Of a stretch of DNA of 5,278 nt, positions 1-5,184 are shown piece by piece. The DNA comes from Clostridiales bacterium. Lineage in GTDB: Bacteria; Bacillota; Clostridia; WRLR01. The first letter of the stretch is position 1. Each line of letters starts with the position of its first letter. The stretch covers positions 1-5,278 of the forward strand of contig JAISFK010000074.1 of NCBI GenBank assembly GCA_031263625.1, written 5' to 3'. The notes beneath the pieces were generated by a model. The model worked only from the letters and a program-made list of their open reading frames with translations. It ran no database searches and had not been told where the DNA came from. The translations under genes were made by a program, and so were the position numbers.

Positions 1-26
1 GCCCCGCAGGGAAAGGAGCGAGAGCA

Positions 27-338
27 ATGGCGATACTCACGGCGCAGGCCATAGAGGGCTACAAGAAGCACACCGAAAGAACCATACAGCGGGCGCGGTA
101 CAGAATCGGCTCGGCGTTCTACGACGCGCCGATACACCGCCGCGAGCGGATGCCGGACGGGCGGGTGGCCATATACTTTTCCATCACGCCCGGCACGAGC
201 GGCAGCGTGACCATCAGGGAGGTGCAACTGCTGGACACAAGCAATAGCGTGTGGGCGTCAAAGGTCGAGGACATTGCCCTGGGCGGGGCGCAGGAGGGAG
301 TGCTGTACCGCTTCGCGTTCGACTTCAAGGAGGTATAA
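27..338 (+). CDS. Phage tail-associated small protein
   Basis: This 103-aa protein opens the visible tail module. An AAAGGAG ribosome binding site (12-18) sits 8 nt before the ATG. The N-terminus (residues 1-30) looks helical and basic, with several Arg/Lys residues around a YRIGSAFYD stretch. The rest looks beta-rich (VAIYFSITPG, SVTIREVQLLD, YRFAFDFKEV). From memory, small proteins of this length and pattern sit just before tail-fibre genes in clostridial prophages, sometimes under misleading enzyme names. I cannot confirm that family by search. A structural or assembly role at the distal tail is inferred from position, because the next genes are tail-fibre-like. No enzyme motif or membrane segment is visible. 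The upstream gene's end is not resolved in bases 1-26. Confidence 0.8.
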   Translation: MAILTAQAIEGYKKHTERTIQRARYRIGSAFYDAPIHRRERMPDGRVAIYFSITPGTSGSVTIREVQLLDTSNSVWASKVEDIALGGAQEGVLYRFAFDFKEV

Positions 339-340
339 GG

Positions 341-500
341 CGGGCGCGGGAGAGCGCAGCGCAAGGGGCGCGGCATAAGTGGCGCGGCGCAAGGCGCACA
401 ACGGCGCAAGGCGCGGCGGGCGCGAGAGGGCGCAGCGGAAGCAAGAGGGCGCAGCGCAAGGGCGCAGGGCGTAGTGCGCAGGGCGCGGCGGCGGCGCGGA
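341..500. repeat. GC-rich degenerate minisatellite spacer
   Basis: The 178 bp between two tail genes are made almost wholly of GGCGC, GCGCAAG and GCGCAGCG words. The clearest units are AGAGGGCGCAGCGGAAG (425-441) and AGAGGGCGCAGCGCAAG (444-460), 16 of 17 identical with a 19-bp period. A related shorter copy, AGAGCGCAGCGCAAG, lies at 351-365. Reading frames that cross it encode only low-complexity Arg/Ala/Gly-rich peptides, so I treat it as non-coding. Such a long spacer is odd in a densely packed phage tail operon. It may be an expanding slippage repeat; no function is visible. Confidence 0.6.
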
Positions 501-516
501 AAGGAGGCGCAAAGGA

Positions 517-1011
517 TTGTACCAGCGAAAATACTGGCAGGACCACGTGACGCAGTACGAGAACCGATACAGCGCGGAGCAGGACAACGGGGACGGCACG
601 GTAACCCAGGTCCCCGTCGAGGGCGAGGTAATACAGGAGGGTACGCCGCAGAACGCGGCCAACTTCAACAACCTTGAGGAGGGCGTCCTCGGCGCGCAAA
701 TGACGGCGAACGAGGCCGCGCGGGTCGCGCGCGAGCTCCAGCGGACGGCGGGCGGGCTGGCAGGGGAGGCTGTCAGCGTCACGCTGGCCAACACGCAGAA
801 ATACCCGTTCAACAACAGCCAGGCGACGGTCCCGCTGGCGGCCAGGCGCAACACGGCGGACTACACCGTGCGAGCCGAAGTCATAAGCGCGGCGGGCGGG
901 GGCGTGGGCGACATTGACGTGAGCGCGAAGCTGCTCAACGGATTCAAGATCCAGTTCAGCGGCGCAGCGAGCAGCGTGGCGCTCCGGCTGCTCGTGCAGG
1001 GAGGCATTTAA
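517..1011 (+). CDS. Tail-fibre-like phage structural protein (TTG start)
   Basis: This 164-aa protein starts at TTG 517, set by AAGGAGG (501-507) 9 nt upstream; no in-frame ATG fits as well. Residues 1-60 carry a pattern I recognise from many Firmicutes prophage tail-region proteins: YQRKYWQDHV, then ENRY, a short NGDGTVT turn, and EGTPQNAANFNNLEEG. Residues 60-80 look helical (ANEAARVARELQR). Residues 85-164 look like a beta-rich, Ala/Val/Ser-rich C-terminal domain. The family link is from pattern memory. A role as an adapter or short fibre at the tail tip, beside the receptor-type protein at 1526-2587, is inferred. The gene ends 2 bp before the next TTG start, and the next gene's ribosome binding site lies inside its last codons, which suggests translational coupling. 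Confidence 0.78.
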   Translation: MYQRKYWQDHVTQYENRYSAEQDNGDGTVTQVPVEGEVIQEGTPQNAANFNNLEEGVLGAQMTANEAARVARELQRTAGGLAGEAVSVTLANTQKYPFNNSQATVPLAARRNTADYTVRAEVISAAGGGVGDIDVSAKLLNGFKIQFSGAASSVALRLLVQGGI

Positions 1012-1013
1012 CT

Positions 1014-1181
1014 TTGAACATCATAATCAAGTCTGACGAAACGAGGCTCCGCGAAAACGCCGTCCTGCGCGAGCACGGCCGCAACCCTCGCAGCAAGGAG
1101 GCCCGCGAGCTCGCTGAATGCGTCGTCGCGAGAACCGGCGAGGCTGTGACGCGGCTCAGAAAAATGGAGGAGAAAAAATGA
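1014..1181 (+). CDS. Small hypothetical protein, 55 aa (TTG start)
   Basis: A short open frame from TTG 1014 to TGA 1181 encodes a 55-aa charged protein beginning (M)NIIIKSDETRLREN and ending RLRKMEEKK. AGGGAGG (998-1004), 9 nt upstream and inside the end of the preceding gene, supports the TTG start. Its stop overlaps the next ATG as ATGA (1178-1181), the usual arrangement of coupled phage genes. It fills what would otherwise be a 166-bp gap. The protein looks mainly helical, is rich in Arg and Glu, and has one Cys (residue 36) and no membrane segment. I do not recognise the family. Small proteins between fibre and receptor genes can be chaperones or connectors, but nothing in the sequence shows that. 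Confidence 0.65.
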   Translation: MNIIIKSDETRLRENAVLREHGRNPRSKEARELAECVVARTGEAVTRLRKMEEKK

Positions 1182-1522
1182 TCATTGTCCAGAAAACGCC
1201 CGGCCCGGCCATCGAATATGAAATCTCGGGCACAAAAATCGCTTTCGCCGACGGCGAGCTGACGCTCAATCTGGCGAAGTGCGAGCGCGACGACCCGGTG
1301 CACATTGACATTTGCGTAAGCAAGCTCGGCGGCATGCTCGTCACTGGGGCAATCCCCGGCGTCGCGGACAAATACGCCGCGGAAATCGACATACCCGCGC
1401 GCAAATACGCCGGCGCCGCGGCGCCCTCCGGGGATGGCGGCGGCGAGGACGGCGCCGAGCGCGCGCCGGCGCCGTTCGACATGGGCGCGTGCGCATTATA
1501 TCTTTGGGGACTGGAGGATTAA
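1178..1522 (+). CDS. Hypothetical phage tail-region protein
   Basis: I place the start at ATG 1178 (MIIVQKTPGP), with GGAGG at 1166-1170 seven nt upstream and an ATGA overlap with the previous gene. A longer frame from 1118 has no comparable ribosome binding site and would overlap the previous gene by 64 bp. The 114-aa product has a beta-rich first part (residues 1-68: IEYEISGTKIAFADGELTLNLA and similar). A low-complexity Ala/Gly/Asp/Pro stretch (about residues 76-100, PSGDGGGEDGAERAPAP) looks like a flexible acidic linker. It ends with a short hydrophobic tail (CALYLWGLED). I do not recognise the family. Placement directly before the DGR target suggests it belongs to the same tail-tip structure, but that is inference. 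Confidence 0.7.
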   Translation: MIIVQKTPGPAIEYEISGTKIAFADGELTLNLAKCERDDPVHIDICVSKLGGMLVTGAIPGVADKYAAEIDIPARKYAGAAAPSGDGGGEDGAERAPAPFDMGACALYLWGLED

Positions 1523-1525
1523 TTT

Positions 1526-2587
1526 ATGCCCGCAAATTTTGACGACTTCAAAATCGCCGTCGAGAGCCTTTCCGGCGGCAAAAACACGGTGCTCCTTGAC
1601 GACATCGGAATGCCTTCGGTCATGTTCATCCAGCCGAAGCTCCTGAGCTCCGACATAATCACGGGCGCGACGCAGACCACTCACCCCGCGTTCATCCTAA
1701 ATTCGGCCGAACTGGACAAGGTCGCGATCAGCAAGTACATAAACATAGTTGCCAACGGGCGAGCATACAGCCTGCCGGGGCAGGATCCTAGGGGTAGCAT
1801 TGCGTGGGACGCGTCTTCCGCGGTTTGCCGCGCTAAGGGGGGCGGTTGGGGGCTTATTCCTTTTGCCCTTTGGAGCGCGATTGCTCTTTGGAGCCGCAAA
1901 AATGGAACGATGCCGAGAGGCAACAACAATTATGGAGCCGATCACGCCTACCCTCACGAAAAAGGAGTTCCAAGCACGGAGCTCGATAGCAGTGGCCGCG
2001 CTCAGAAAACGGCAACCGGATCTGGCCCCGCCACATGGAACCACAACTGGCAAGTTGACGGTATCGCTGACATGAACGGCAACGCCTGGGAATGGAACTC
2101 AGGCGTGCGCTTGTGCACGGGGGAGATTCAGATCATCCCTTACGCAAACAGCATGGACAACGCCTGCGACATGAGCCTCGAATCCTCACAATGGAAGGCC
2201 ATACTGCCGGACGGCTCGCTCGTAAGCCCCGACACAGCCGGAACATTAAAGTTCGATTACGTAAACAACTCGTGGCAAATTTCCGGCGAGACAGCCTCGT
2301 TGATCAATGCCTCTCGCACTGGCAGCATTACGGCTATAACCGCCAAAAACGGCGTGGCCGTGCCACAGATCCTAAAAGATCTTGCCCTTTATCCGGCCGA
2401 GCCGGGCGGCGATTACGGCAACGATTACATCTGGATTAATAACACGATGGGCGAGAGCATGGGCAGGCGCGGCGGCTATTGGGCCGATAGCTCTCAGCCT
2501 GGGGTGTTTGCAAGCTCCTTTAGCTACGAACGTTCCCGCACGACCGCATATCTTGGCTTCCGCTCCGCCTATTACGGCCCGCTGTAA
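1526..2587 (+). CDS. DGR target (variable) protein, FGE/C-type-lectin fold
   Basis: This 353-aa protein is a probable retroelement-diversified receptor-binding protein of the phage tail. GGAGG (1513-1517) precedes the ATG by 8 nt. Residues 1-55 form an N-terminal region that probably docks to the tail. From HPAFILNS (53-60) on it follows the formylglycine-generating enzyme/SUMF1-like C-type-lectin pattern: ISKYINI, GRAYSLPGQDP (78-88), ALWSRKNGTMPRGNNNYG, TGSGPATW, and the hallmark NGNAWEW (184-190). The C-terminus (RRGGYWADSS, QPGVFAS, then GFRSAYY at 344-350) matches the layout of DGR variable regions. Fixed Gly, Phe and Arg positions alternate with residues reachable from AAY codons by adenine mutagenesis. 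Sulfatase-activating chemistry is unlikely; ligand binding is expected. No reverse transcriptase or template repeat is in the window. The target assignment is inferred from family resemblance. Confidence 0.85.
   Translation: MPANFDDFKIAVESLSGGKNTVLLDDIGMPSVMFIQPKLLSSDIITGATQTTHPAFILNSAELDKVAISKYINIVANGRAYSLPGQDPRGSIAWDASSAVCRAKGGGWGLIPFALWSAIALWSRKNGTMPRGNNNYGADHAYPHEKGVPSTELDSSGRAQKTATGSGPATWNHNWQVDGIADMNGNAWEWNSGVRLCTGEIQIIPYANSMDNACDMSLESSQWKAILPDGSLVSPDTAGTLKFDYVNNSWQISGETASLINASRTGSITAITAKNGVAVPQILKDLALYPAEPGGDYGNDYIWINNTMGESMGRRGGYWADSSQPGVFASSFSYERSRTTAYLGFRSAYYGPL
2465..2584 (+). other. Putative DGR variable region (VR)
   Basis: The last ~40 codons of the lectin-fold gene form the expected retrohoming target. 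Likely diversified codons are Y318, A320-S323, S330-S331, S333-Y334, R338 and T340-L343. They lie between fixed blocks RRGG, QPGVFA, F332 and GFRSAYY. The fixed 3' block GGCTTCCGCTCCGCC (2555-2569) is where a GC-rich initiation-of-mutagenic-homing segment would sit. Exact boundaries need the matching template repeat, which I do not find on either strand here. Confidence 0.65.
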
Positions 2588-2588
2588 A

Positions 2589-2598
2589 CTGCCGGCAG
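2589..2598. repeat. Perfect palindrome just after the VR stop codon
   Basis: CTGCCGGCAG is a perfect 10-bp palindrome starting 2 bp after the TAA. In some DGRs (Bordetella phage BPP-1 is the reference case) a hairpin or cruciform just downstream of the VR aids homing. This one has no loop of its own, so the analogy is loose. It overlaps CAGCTG (2596-2601), a second small palindrome. Confidence 0.35.
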
Positions 2599-2706
2599 CT
2601 GTTCGGGCGGGATAGCGGGACAAAGGAGCGCGGGCCTGCCCCTGCATTAACGCAAAACGCCCCGCCCGGCAACGGCGCAGGCGAGAAAACGAAACGAGGT
2701 GGCGAA

Positions 2707-3126
2707 ATGACAGCAGAGGAACACGCCAAAATGGCGCAAGAGCATATAACTGCCCTTGCCGAATTGAGAGCTTCGGTGAAGTCGGCCCACAAGCGCCTTG
2801 ACGACACGCAGGCGCTGACGGCGGGCATACACGAGCTCACAAAGGGCATCGCCGAAATCGCCACAGAGCTGAAGCTGCTCACAAAGAGGCTTGACAGCAC
2901 CATCGAGCGGATAGAGCAGGGACAAAAGGAGCAGGGGATCAGAATCGGGAGCATCGAAAAGTGCGTCCTGAACATCGAGCGCGGCGAAAAGCAGATCGCG
3001 GAGCACGAAAAGCGGCTTGACGAAATCGACAAAGCCCCCGGCGACAAATGGAACAGGTTTACATGGCTTGTTTTCGCGGGGGTCGCGGGGGCGCTTGTCG
3101 CATTCCTCGCCGGGCGGCTTCTGTGA
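2707..3126 (+). CDS. Coiled-coil membrane protein, XhlA-like lysis accessory
   Basis: This 139-aa protein starts at ATG 2707 with GAGGTGG (2696-2702) upstream. Residues 1-108 are nearly continuous charged helix with heptad-like spacing (LKLLTKRLDSTIERIEQ, then EKQIAEHEKRLDEIDK). This gives a long coiled coil with one Cys at residue 86. Residues 118-137 (FTWLVFAGVAGALVAFLAG) form a single C-terminal membrane segment. The layout, cytoplasmic coiled coil plus C-terminal anchor directly before a holin, is that of XhlA/hemolysin-like lysis accessory proteins of Firmicutes phages. It probably acts at the inner membrane with the holin. The assignment rests on architecture and position, not a diagnostic motif. 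A tail-chaperone or unrelated anchor protein cannot be excluded. Confidence 0.75.
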   Translation: MTAEEHAKMAQEHITALAELRASVKSAHKRLDDTQALTAGIHELTKGIAEIATELKLLTKRLDSTIERIEQGQKEQGIRIGSIEKCVLNIERGEKQIAEHEKRLDEIDKAPGDKWNRFTWLVFAGVAGALVAFLAGRLL

Positions 3127-3170
3127 TCAAAAGGCCGAGTGCGGCGATCAAAAGGAAAGGAGAAAAGACA

Positions 3171-3386
3171 ATGGTTGACTGGCGGCACAAATTGTCCAGC
3201 CGCAAGTTCTGGGCACTGATTGGCGCCTTAATCACAGCGTTGCTGACGTCGTTTGGCACGGGTGCCGAGACGATCGAGCGGGTTGTTGGCACCGTCGCGG
3301 CGGTAGGCGCGTGCGCAGTATACATGCTGGCCGAGGCCCATGCGGACGCGGCGCGCAATGGAAAGGACGAGGGCGAACAAAGATGA
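3171..3386 (+). CDS. Phage holin
   Basis: I choose ATG 3171 because AAAGGAG (3156-3162) lies 8 nt upstream; an upstream in-frame ATG at 3048 lies inside the previous gene. The 71-aa product begins MVDWRHKLSSRKFWALIGAL, a pattern I recognise from small Firmicutes phage holins with an N-terminal WK/RxKLxSRKFW block. Two membrane helices are visible (about residues 12-28 and 37-55), separated by a short GTGAETIER loop. A charged C-terminal tail (HADAARNGKDEGEQR) follows. It would oligomerise in the cytoplasmic membrane and time release of the downstream endolysin. Its stop codon overlaps the lysin start (ATGA at 3383-3386), so the two are translationally coupled. Confidence 0.85.
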   Translation: MVDWRHKLSSRKFWALIGALITALLTSFGTGAETIERVVGTVAAVGACAVYMLAEAHADAARNGKDEGEQR

Positions 3387-4072
3387 CTGAAAGAGAAATC
3401 AGGGAGCAGGCCGTGAAAGCCGCCCGGGAGTGGCTGGGGAAAAAGGAGTCCGATGGATCGCACAGCGCGATCATCGACCTGTACAACGCGCACACGCCGT
3501 TGCCGCGCGGGTACAAGGTGCGGTACACGGACGCATGGTGCGCGACGTATGTATCGGCCGTGTTCATCAAACTGGGATACACGGACATCGCGCCGCCCGA
3601 GTGCAGCTGCACCCGCATGATTGATCTGTACAAGGCCATCGGCGCGTGGCAAGAGGACGAGAGCGTAACGCCGCAGATCGGCGACGTCGCGTTTTATGAC
3701 TGGCAGGATAGTACGGCCGCAGGCGACAACAGGGGCGCGCCTGACCACGTCGGCATAGTGGCGGCCGCGAGCGGGGGCATGCTGACAGTCATCGAGGGCA
3801 ATTACGGCGGCGCGGTTAAAGAGCGGGTATTGCAGGCCAACGGGCGCTACCTGCGCGGGTTCGGGCAACCCGCGTATTGGCAAAAGACGTCGGCGCAGGG
3901 CATCGCGCCCGCCACGCCCAGCGGACCACCCGCCGTGTCCAGTTGGGCGGCGGTGGCGTGGGCATGGGCGCAGGCCATGGGGCTTTGCGACGCGACGCGC
4001 CCGCGAGATCCGATTACCCGCGAGGAGTTCGTAACCATCCTGCACCGCTTCGCACAAAGTTTCGGCAAGTAG
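3383..4072 (+). CDS. Endolysin, CHAP/NlpC-type cysteine peptidase or amidase with SLH-like tail
   Basis: The start at ATG 3383 overlaps the holin stop and has GAGGG (3369-3373) 9 nt upstream; the longer frame from 3311 would run over the holin gene. The 229-aa enzyme should cut peptidoglycan peptide or amide bonds at lysis. The catalytic domain covers residues ~5-168. The nucleophile is likely Cys53 in DAWCATYVS, the general base His122 in PDHVGIV, and the third polar residue near VIEGNYGG (Glu138 or Asn140). The motif IGDVAFYDW (99-107) is typical of CHAP/NlpC_P60 folds. A Pro-rich linker (175-184) leads to SWAAVAWAWAQAMGLCD and DPITREEFVTILHRFAQ (187-225), which resembles one S-layer-homology repeat and may bind the cell wall. 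No signal peptide is visible, so export depends on the holin. Confidence 0.88.
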   Translation: MTEREIREQAVKAAREWLGKKESDGSHSAIIDLYNAHTPLPRGYKVRYTDAWCATYVSAVFIKLGYTDIAPPECSCTRMIDLYKAIGAWQEDESVTPQIGDVAFYDWQDSTAAGDNRGAPDHVGIVAAASGGMLTVIEGNYGGAVKERVLQANGRYLRGFGQPAYWQKTSAQGIAPATPSGPPAVSSWAAVAWAWAQAMGLCDATRPRDPITREEFVTILHRFAQSFGK

Positions 4073-4209
4073 CCCATCCCCTACAGCCACGGAGCCGCCC
4101 TCGCGCCAGCGGCAAAGCCCCGCCGCCAAGCGCAACGCCAACGGACGCGCAAGCATAAACACGCCCGATTCGGACACACGCAAACACAGGAGGCTTGCCT
4201 TACCCAAAG

Positions 4210-4255
4210 AAAAAACGCCAGCCGCAGAGACATCCCTGCGGCTGGCGTTTTTTTT
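4210..4255. terminator. Strong intrinsic terminator closing the late operon
   Basis: A perfect 12-bp stem, CGCCAGCCGCAG (4216-4227) with CTGCGGCTGGCG (4236-4247), has an 8-nt loop. It is flanked by six A's before (4210-4215) and eight T's after (4248-4255). It ends transcription from the tail and lysis genes 138 bp after the lysin stop and insulates the accessory locus downstream. The A run also makes it potentially bidirectional. The 4073-4205 stretch before it holds no gene that I can support. Confidence 0.95.
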
Positions 4256-4350
4256 GTGATTATCTGTCAACCACAATCCCGAACAGCCCGCTAACAAAGC
4301 AGCTTAAATTCGCGTCGCAGTCGCGAACACTCGCTCGATGTCTACATTTT

Positions 4351-4370
4351 GCATAATATTGCATAATATT
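4351..4370. repeat. Tandem 10-bp direct repeat upstream of the SOS promoter
   Basis: GCATAATATT occurs twice head to tail with no spacer, ending 25 bp upstream of the -35 box. The surrounding DNA is sharply AT-rich compared with the tail genes. It could be a binding site for a regulator, an AT-rich activating element, or simple slippage. The exact tandem copy is seen directly; the function is unknown. Confidence 0.6.
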
Positions 4371-4395
4371 GTTAACTAAAAGTTATATCTTGCGG

Positions 4396-4424
4396 TTGCA
4401 TGACTGTAAATAAATGCATACAAT
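4396..4424 (+). promoter_or_regulatory. Sigma70-type promoter for the 52-aa gene
   Basis: TTGCAT (-35, 4396-4401) and TACAAT (-10, 4419-4424) are separated by the ideal 17 bp. Transcription should start near 4431 and read the small gene at 4470. The start point falls inside the LexA-type operator, so repressor binding would block initiation. Confidence 0.75.
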
Positions 4425-4438
4425 GGAACGTATGTTCG
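4425..4438. promoter_or_regulatory. LexA-type SOS operator
   Basis: GGAACGTATGTTCG holds the perfect dyad GAAC-N4-GTTC and matches the CGAAC-N4-GTTCG SOS box of Bacillota/Actinobacteria LexA at all but the first base. It directly abuts the -10 box and covers the predicted transcription start. The downstream gene should therefore be repressed by host LexA (or a phage LexA-like repressor) and released on DNA damage. Confidence 0.75.
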
Positions 4439-4469
4439 CATTAGAGCTGCTGTATGGGGAGGGTTATAA

Positions 4470-4628
4470 ATGCAAGAAATAGGGATTCCCAATGAGCAGG
4501 AAATCAATGACTTTGCAGAGCGCCACAACTCGCTTGTTGATCAACTGCAACTAAGCCGCCAACAAATAAAAGAGCTTGATGAGCTACTCGACAAATACCT
4601 CGGATTGCACAGTTCTTCATTCGAATGA
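4470..4628 (+). CDS. SOS-controlled small protein, 52 aa, family unknown
   Basis: ATG 4470 is preceded by GGGGAGGG (4456-4463) with 6-nt spacing, and the frame ends at TGA 4628. The 52-aa product begins MQEIGIPNEQEINDFAERHN and continues as an amphipathic, Leu/Gln/Glu-rich helix (SLVDQLQLSRQQIKELDELLDKYLG). It then ends in a Ser-rich tail. It has no Cys, no membrane segment and no clear helix-turn-helix. The composition suggests a helical hairpin or coiled-coil dimer that acts through protein contacts. I do not recognise the family. It has its own promoter, LexA operator and terminator, and lies between the lysis cassette and the attachment-like junction. One possibility is an SOS-induced antirepressor or induction helper, analogous in logic to Tum of coliphage 186; that is inference. 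Confidence 0.72.
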   Translation: MQEIGIPNEQEINDFAERHNSLVDQLQLSRQQIKELDELLDKYLGLHSSSFE

Positions 4629-4633
4629 TAAAA

Positions 4634-4655
4634 AGTGCGTTGTCGCACTCTCTTT
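4634..4655 (+). terminator. Small hairpin terminator after the 52-aa gene
   Basis: AGTGCG (4634-4639) and CGCACT (4644-4649) form a 6-bp stem with a TTGT loop. Four A's lie just before it and CTCTTT just after. It sits 5 bp past the stop codon of the small gene. The short stem and imperfect T run make it a moderate terminator at best. Confidence 0.55.
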
Positions 4656-4685
4656 ACCGCACTTTCCGCCGCACAAAACAACACT

Positions 4686-4802
4686 AAACTCAATGCCGAT
4701 GATAAAAAATATCGCACGTAATGAGTTTCTCAATAGTTAGCGTTGATGCTAAGCCGTTTCAAAGCGCTTGCATTGCAACGCTTGCAGAGCTTGCTGAGTT
4801 TC
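4686..4802. repeat. Cluster of short direct and inverted repeats beside the junction
   Basis: TGAGTTTC occurs at 4722-4729 and 4795-4802, and its inverse AAACTCA at 4686-4692. TTAGC/GCTAA form a 5-bp dyad (4737-4741 with 4748-4752). CGCTTGCA occurs at 4765-4772 and 4779-4786, with a further GCTTGC at 4789-4794. No gene is visible between 4629 and 4811. Repeats of this size next to a phage-host junction resemble integrase arm or accessory-factor sites, but that reading is inferred from position only. Confidence 0.4.
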
Positions 4803-4804
4803 GC

Positions 4805-4855
<51 letters not shown>

Positions 4856-4869
4856 AAAACCCTGAAAGC

Positions 4870-4899
4870 ATTGTACCACGCGCCCGCGCGGCGCGTCAA
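4870..4899 (-). promoter_or_regulatory. Promoter of the broken tRNA-Leu gene
   Basis: On the minus strand TTGACG (-35, 4899-4894) and TACAAT (-10, 4875-4870) are 18 bp apart. The predicted start near 4863 leaves a leader of about 8 nt before the first tRNA base, as is usual for bacterial tRNA genes. This strengthens the tRNA call and shows that the promoter side of the gene survived. Confidence 0.75.
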
Positions 4900-4972
4900 T
4901 CGGCAGAGCGGGGCGGCGTGGTGCCAGGCGACCCCAGGCGAAGCGTTTACGAGACGTTTAGCCGCGCGTTTC

Positions 4973-5007
4973 ACCGCGCGAACACCGCGCGAAAATACCC
5001 GCGCGGG
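4973..5007. repeat. CGCGCG-rich direct repeat and palindrome
   Basis: ACCGCGCGAA occurs at 4973-4982 and again at 4984-4993 with an 11-bp period, followed by the perfect palindrome CCCGCGCGGG (4998-5007). A related CCGCGCGTTT lies at 4962-4971. I see no gene in 4900-5184; the open frames crossing it look like repeat translations. Confidence 0.45.
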
Positions 5008-5052
5008 ATGCGTGCGCGGACGAGGCGTTTCGGCATTTCATTGCCAAATGCG

Positions 5053-5124
5053 CCCAAAGGCCCAAAGCGTCCCATAAGGCCATAAGGCACCACAGGCCCA
5101 AAGGCCCAAAGCGTCCCATGAGGC
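5053..5124. repeat. 28-bp direct repeat with 44-bp period
   Basis: The segments 5053-5080 and 5097-5124 match at 27 of 28 bases (CCCATAAGGC in the first, CCCATGAGGC in the second), offset by 44 bp. Each copy holds CCCAAAG twice. CATAAGGC is also repeated in tandem at 5073-5088, and a further CCCATGAG follows at 5128-5135. The patch is non-coding intergenic DNA upstream of the last gene, with no sign of CRISPR spacing. Confidence 0.65.
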
Positions 5125-5184
5125 GACCCATGAGCGCCCCGTAAGGATGGAACAATGGACACAACAAACGCATGAGTTAATAAA

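Noticed and set aside
258..854. 198-aa open frame on the minus strand
   Set aside because: It covers the GC-rich repeat spacer and overlaps two supported + strand genes; the product is repetitive and low-complexity.
3059..4297. 412-aa open frame on the minus strand
   Set aside because: It runs antisense across the holin, the lysin and the terminator, all well supported on the + strand. Its product is Arg/Leu/Ala-rich without a recognisable domain, as expected from antisense of GC-rich coding DNA.
4195..4356. TTG-started frame after AGGAGG at 4188-4193
   Set aside because: The ribosome binding site is only 1 nt from the TTG and the frame reads straight through the strong terminator hairpin.
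4871..5077. 68-aa + strand frame in the intergenic region
   Set aside because: It begins inside the tRNA promoter, has no ribosome binding site and is an Arg/Ala-rich reading of CGCGCG repeats.
5053..5124. CRISPR array
   Set aside because: Only two copies, with a 16-bp gap that itself contains repeat fragments; no spacers of normal length.
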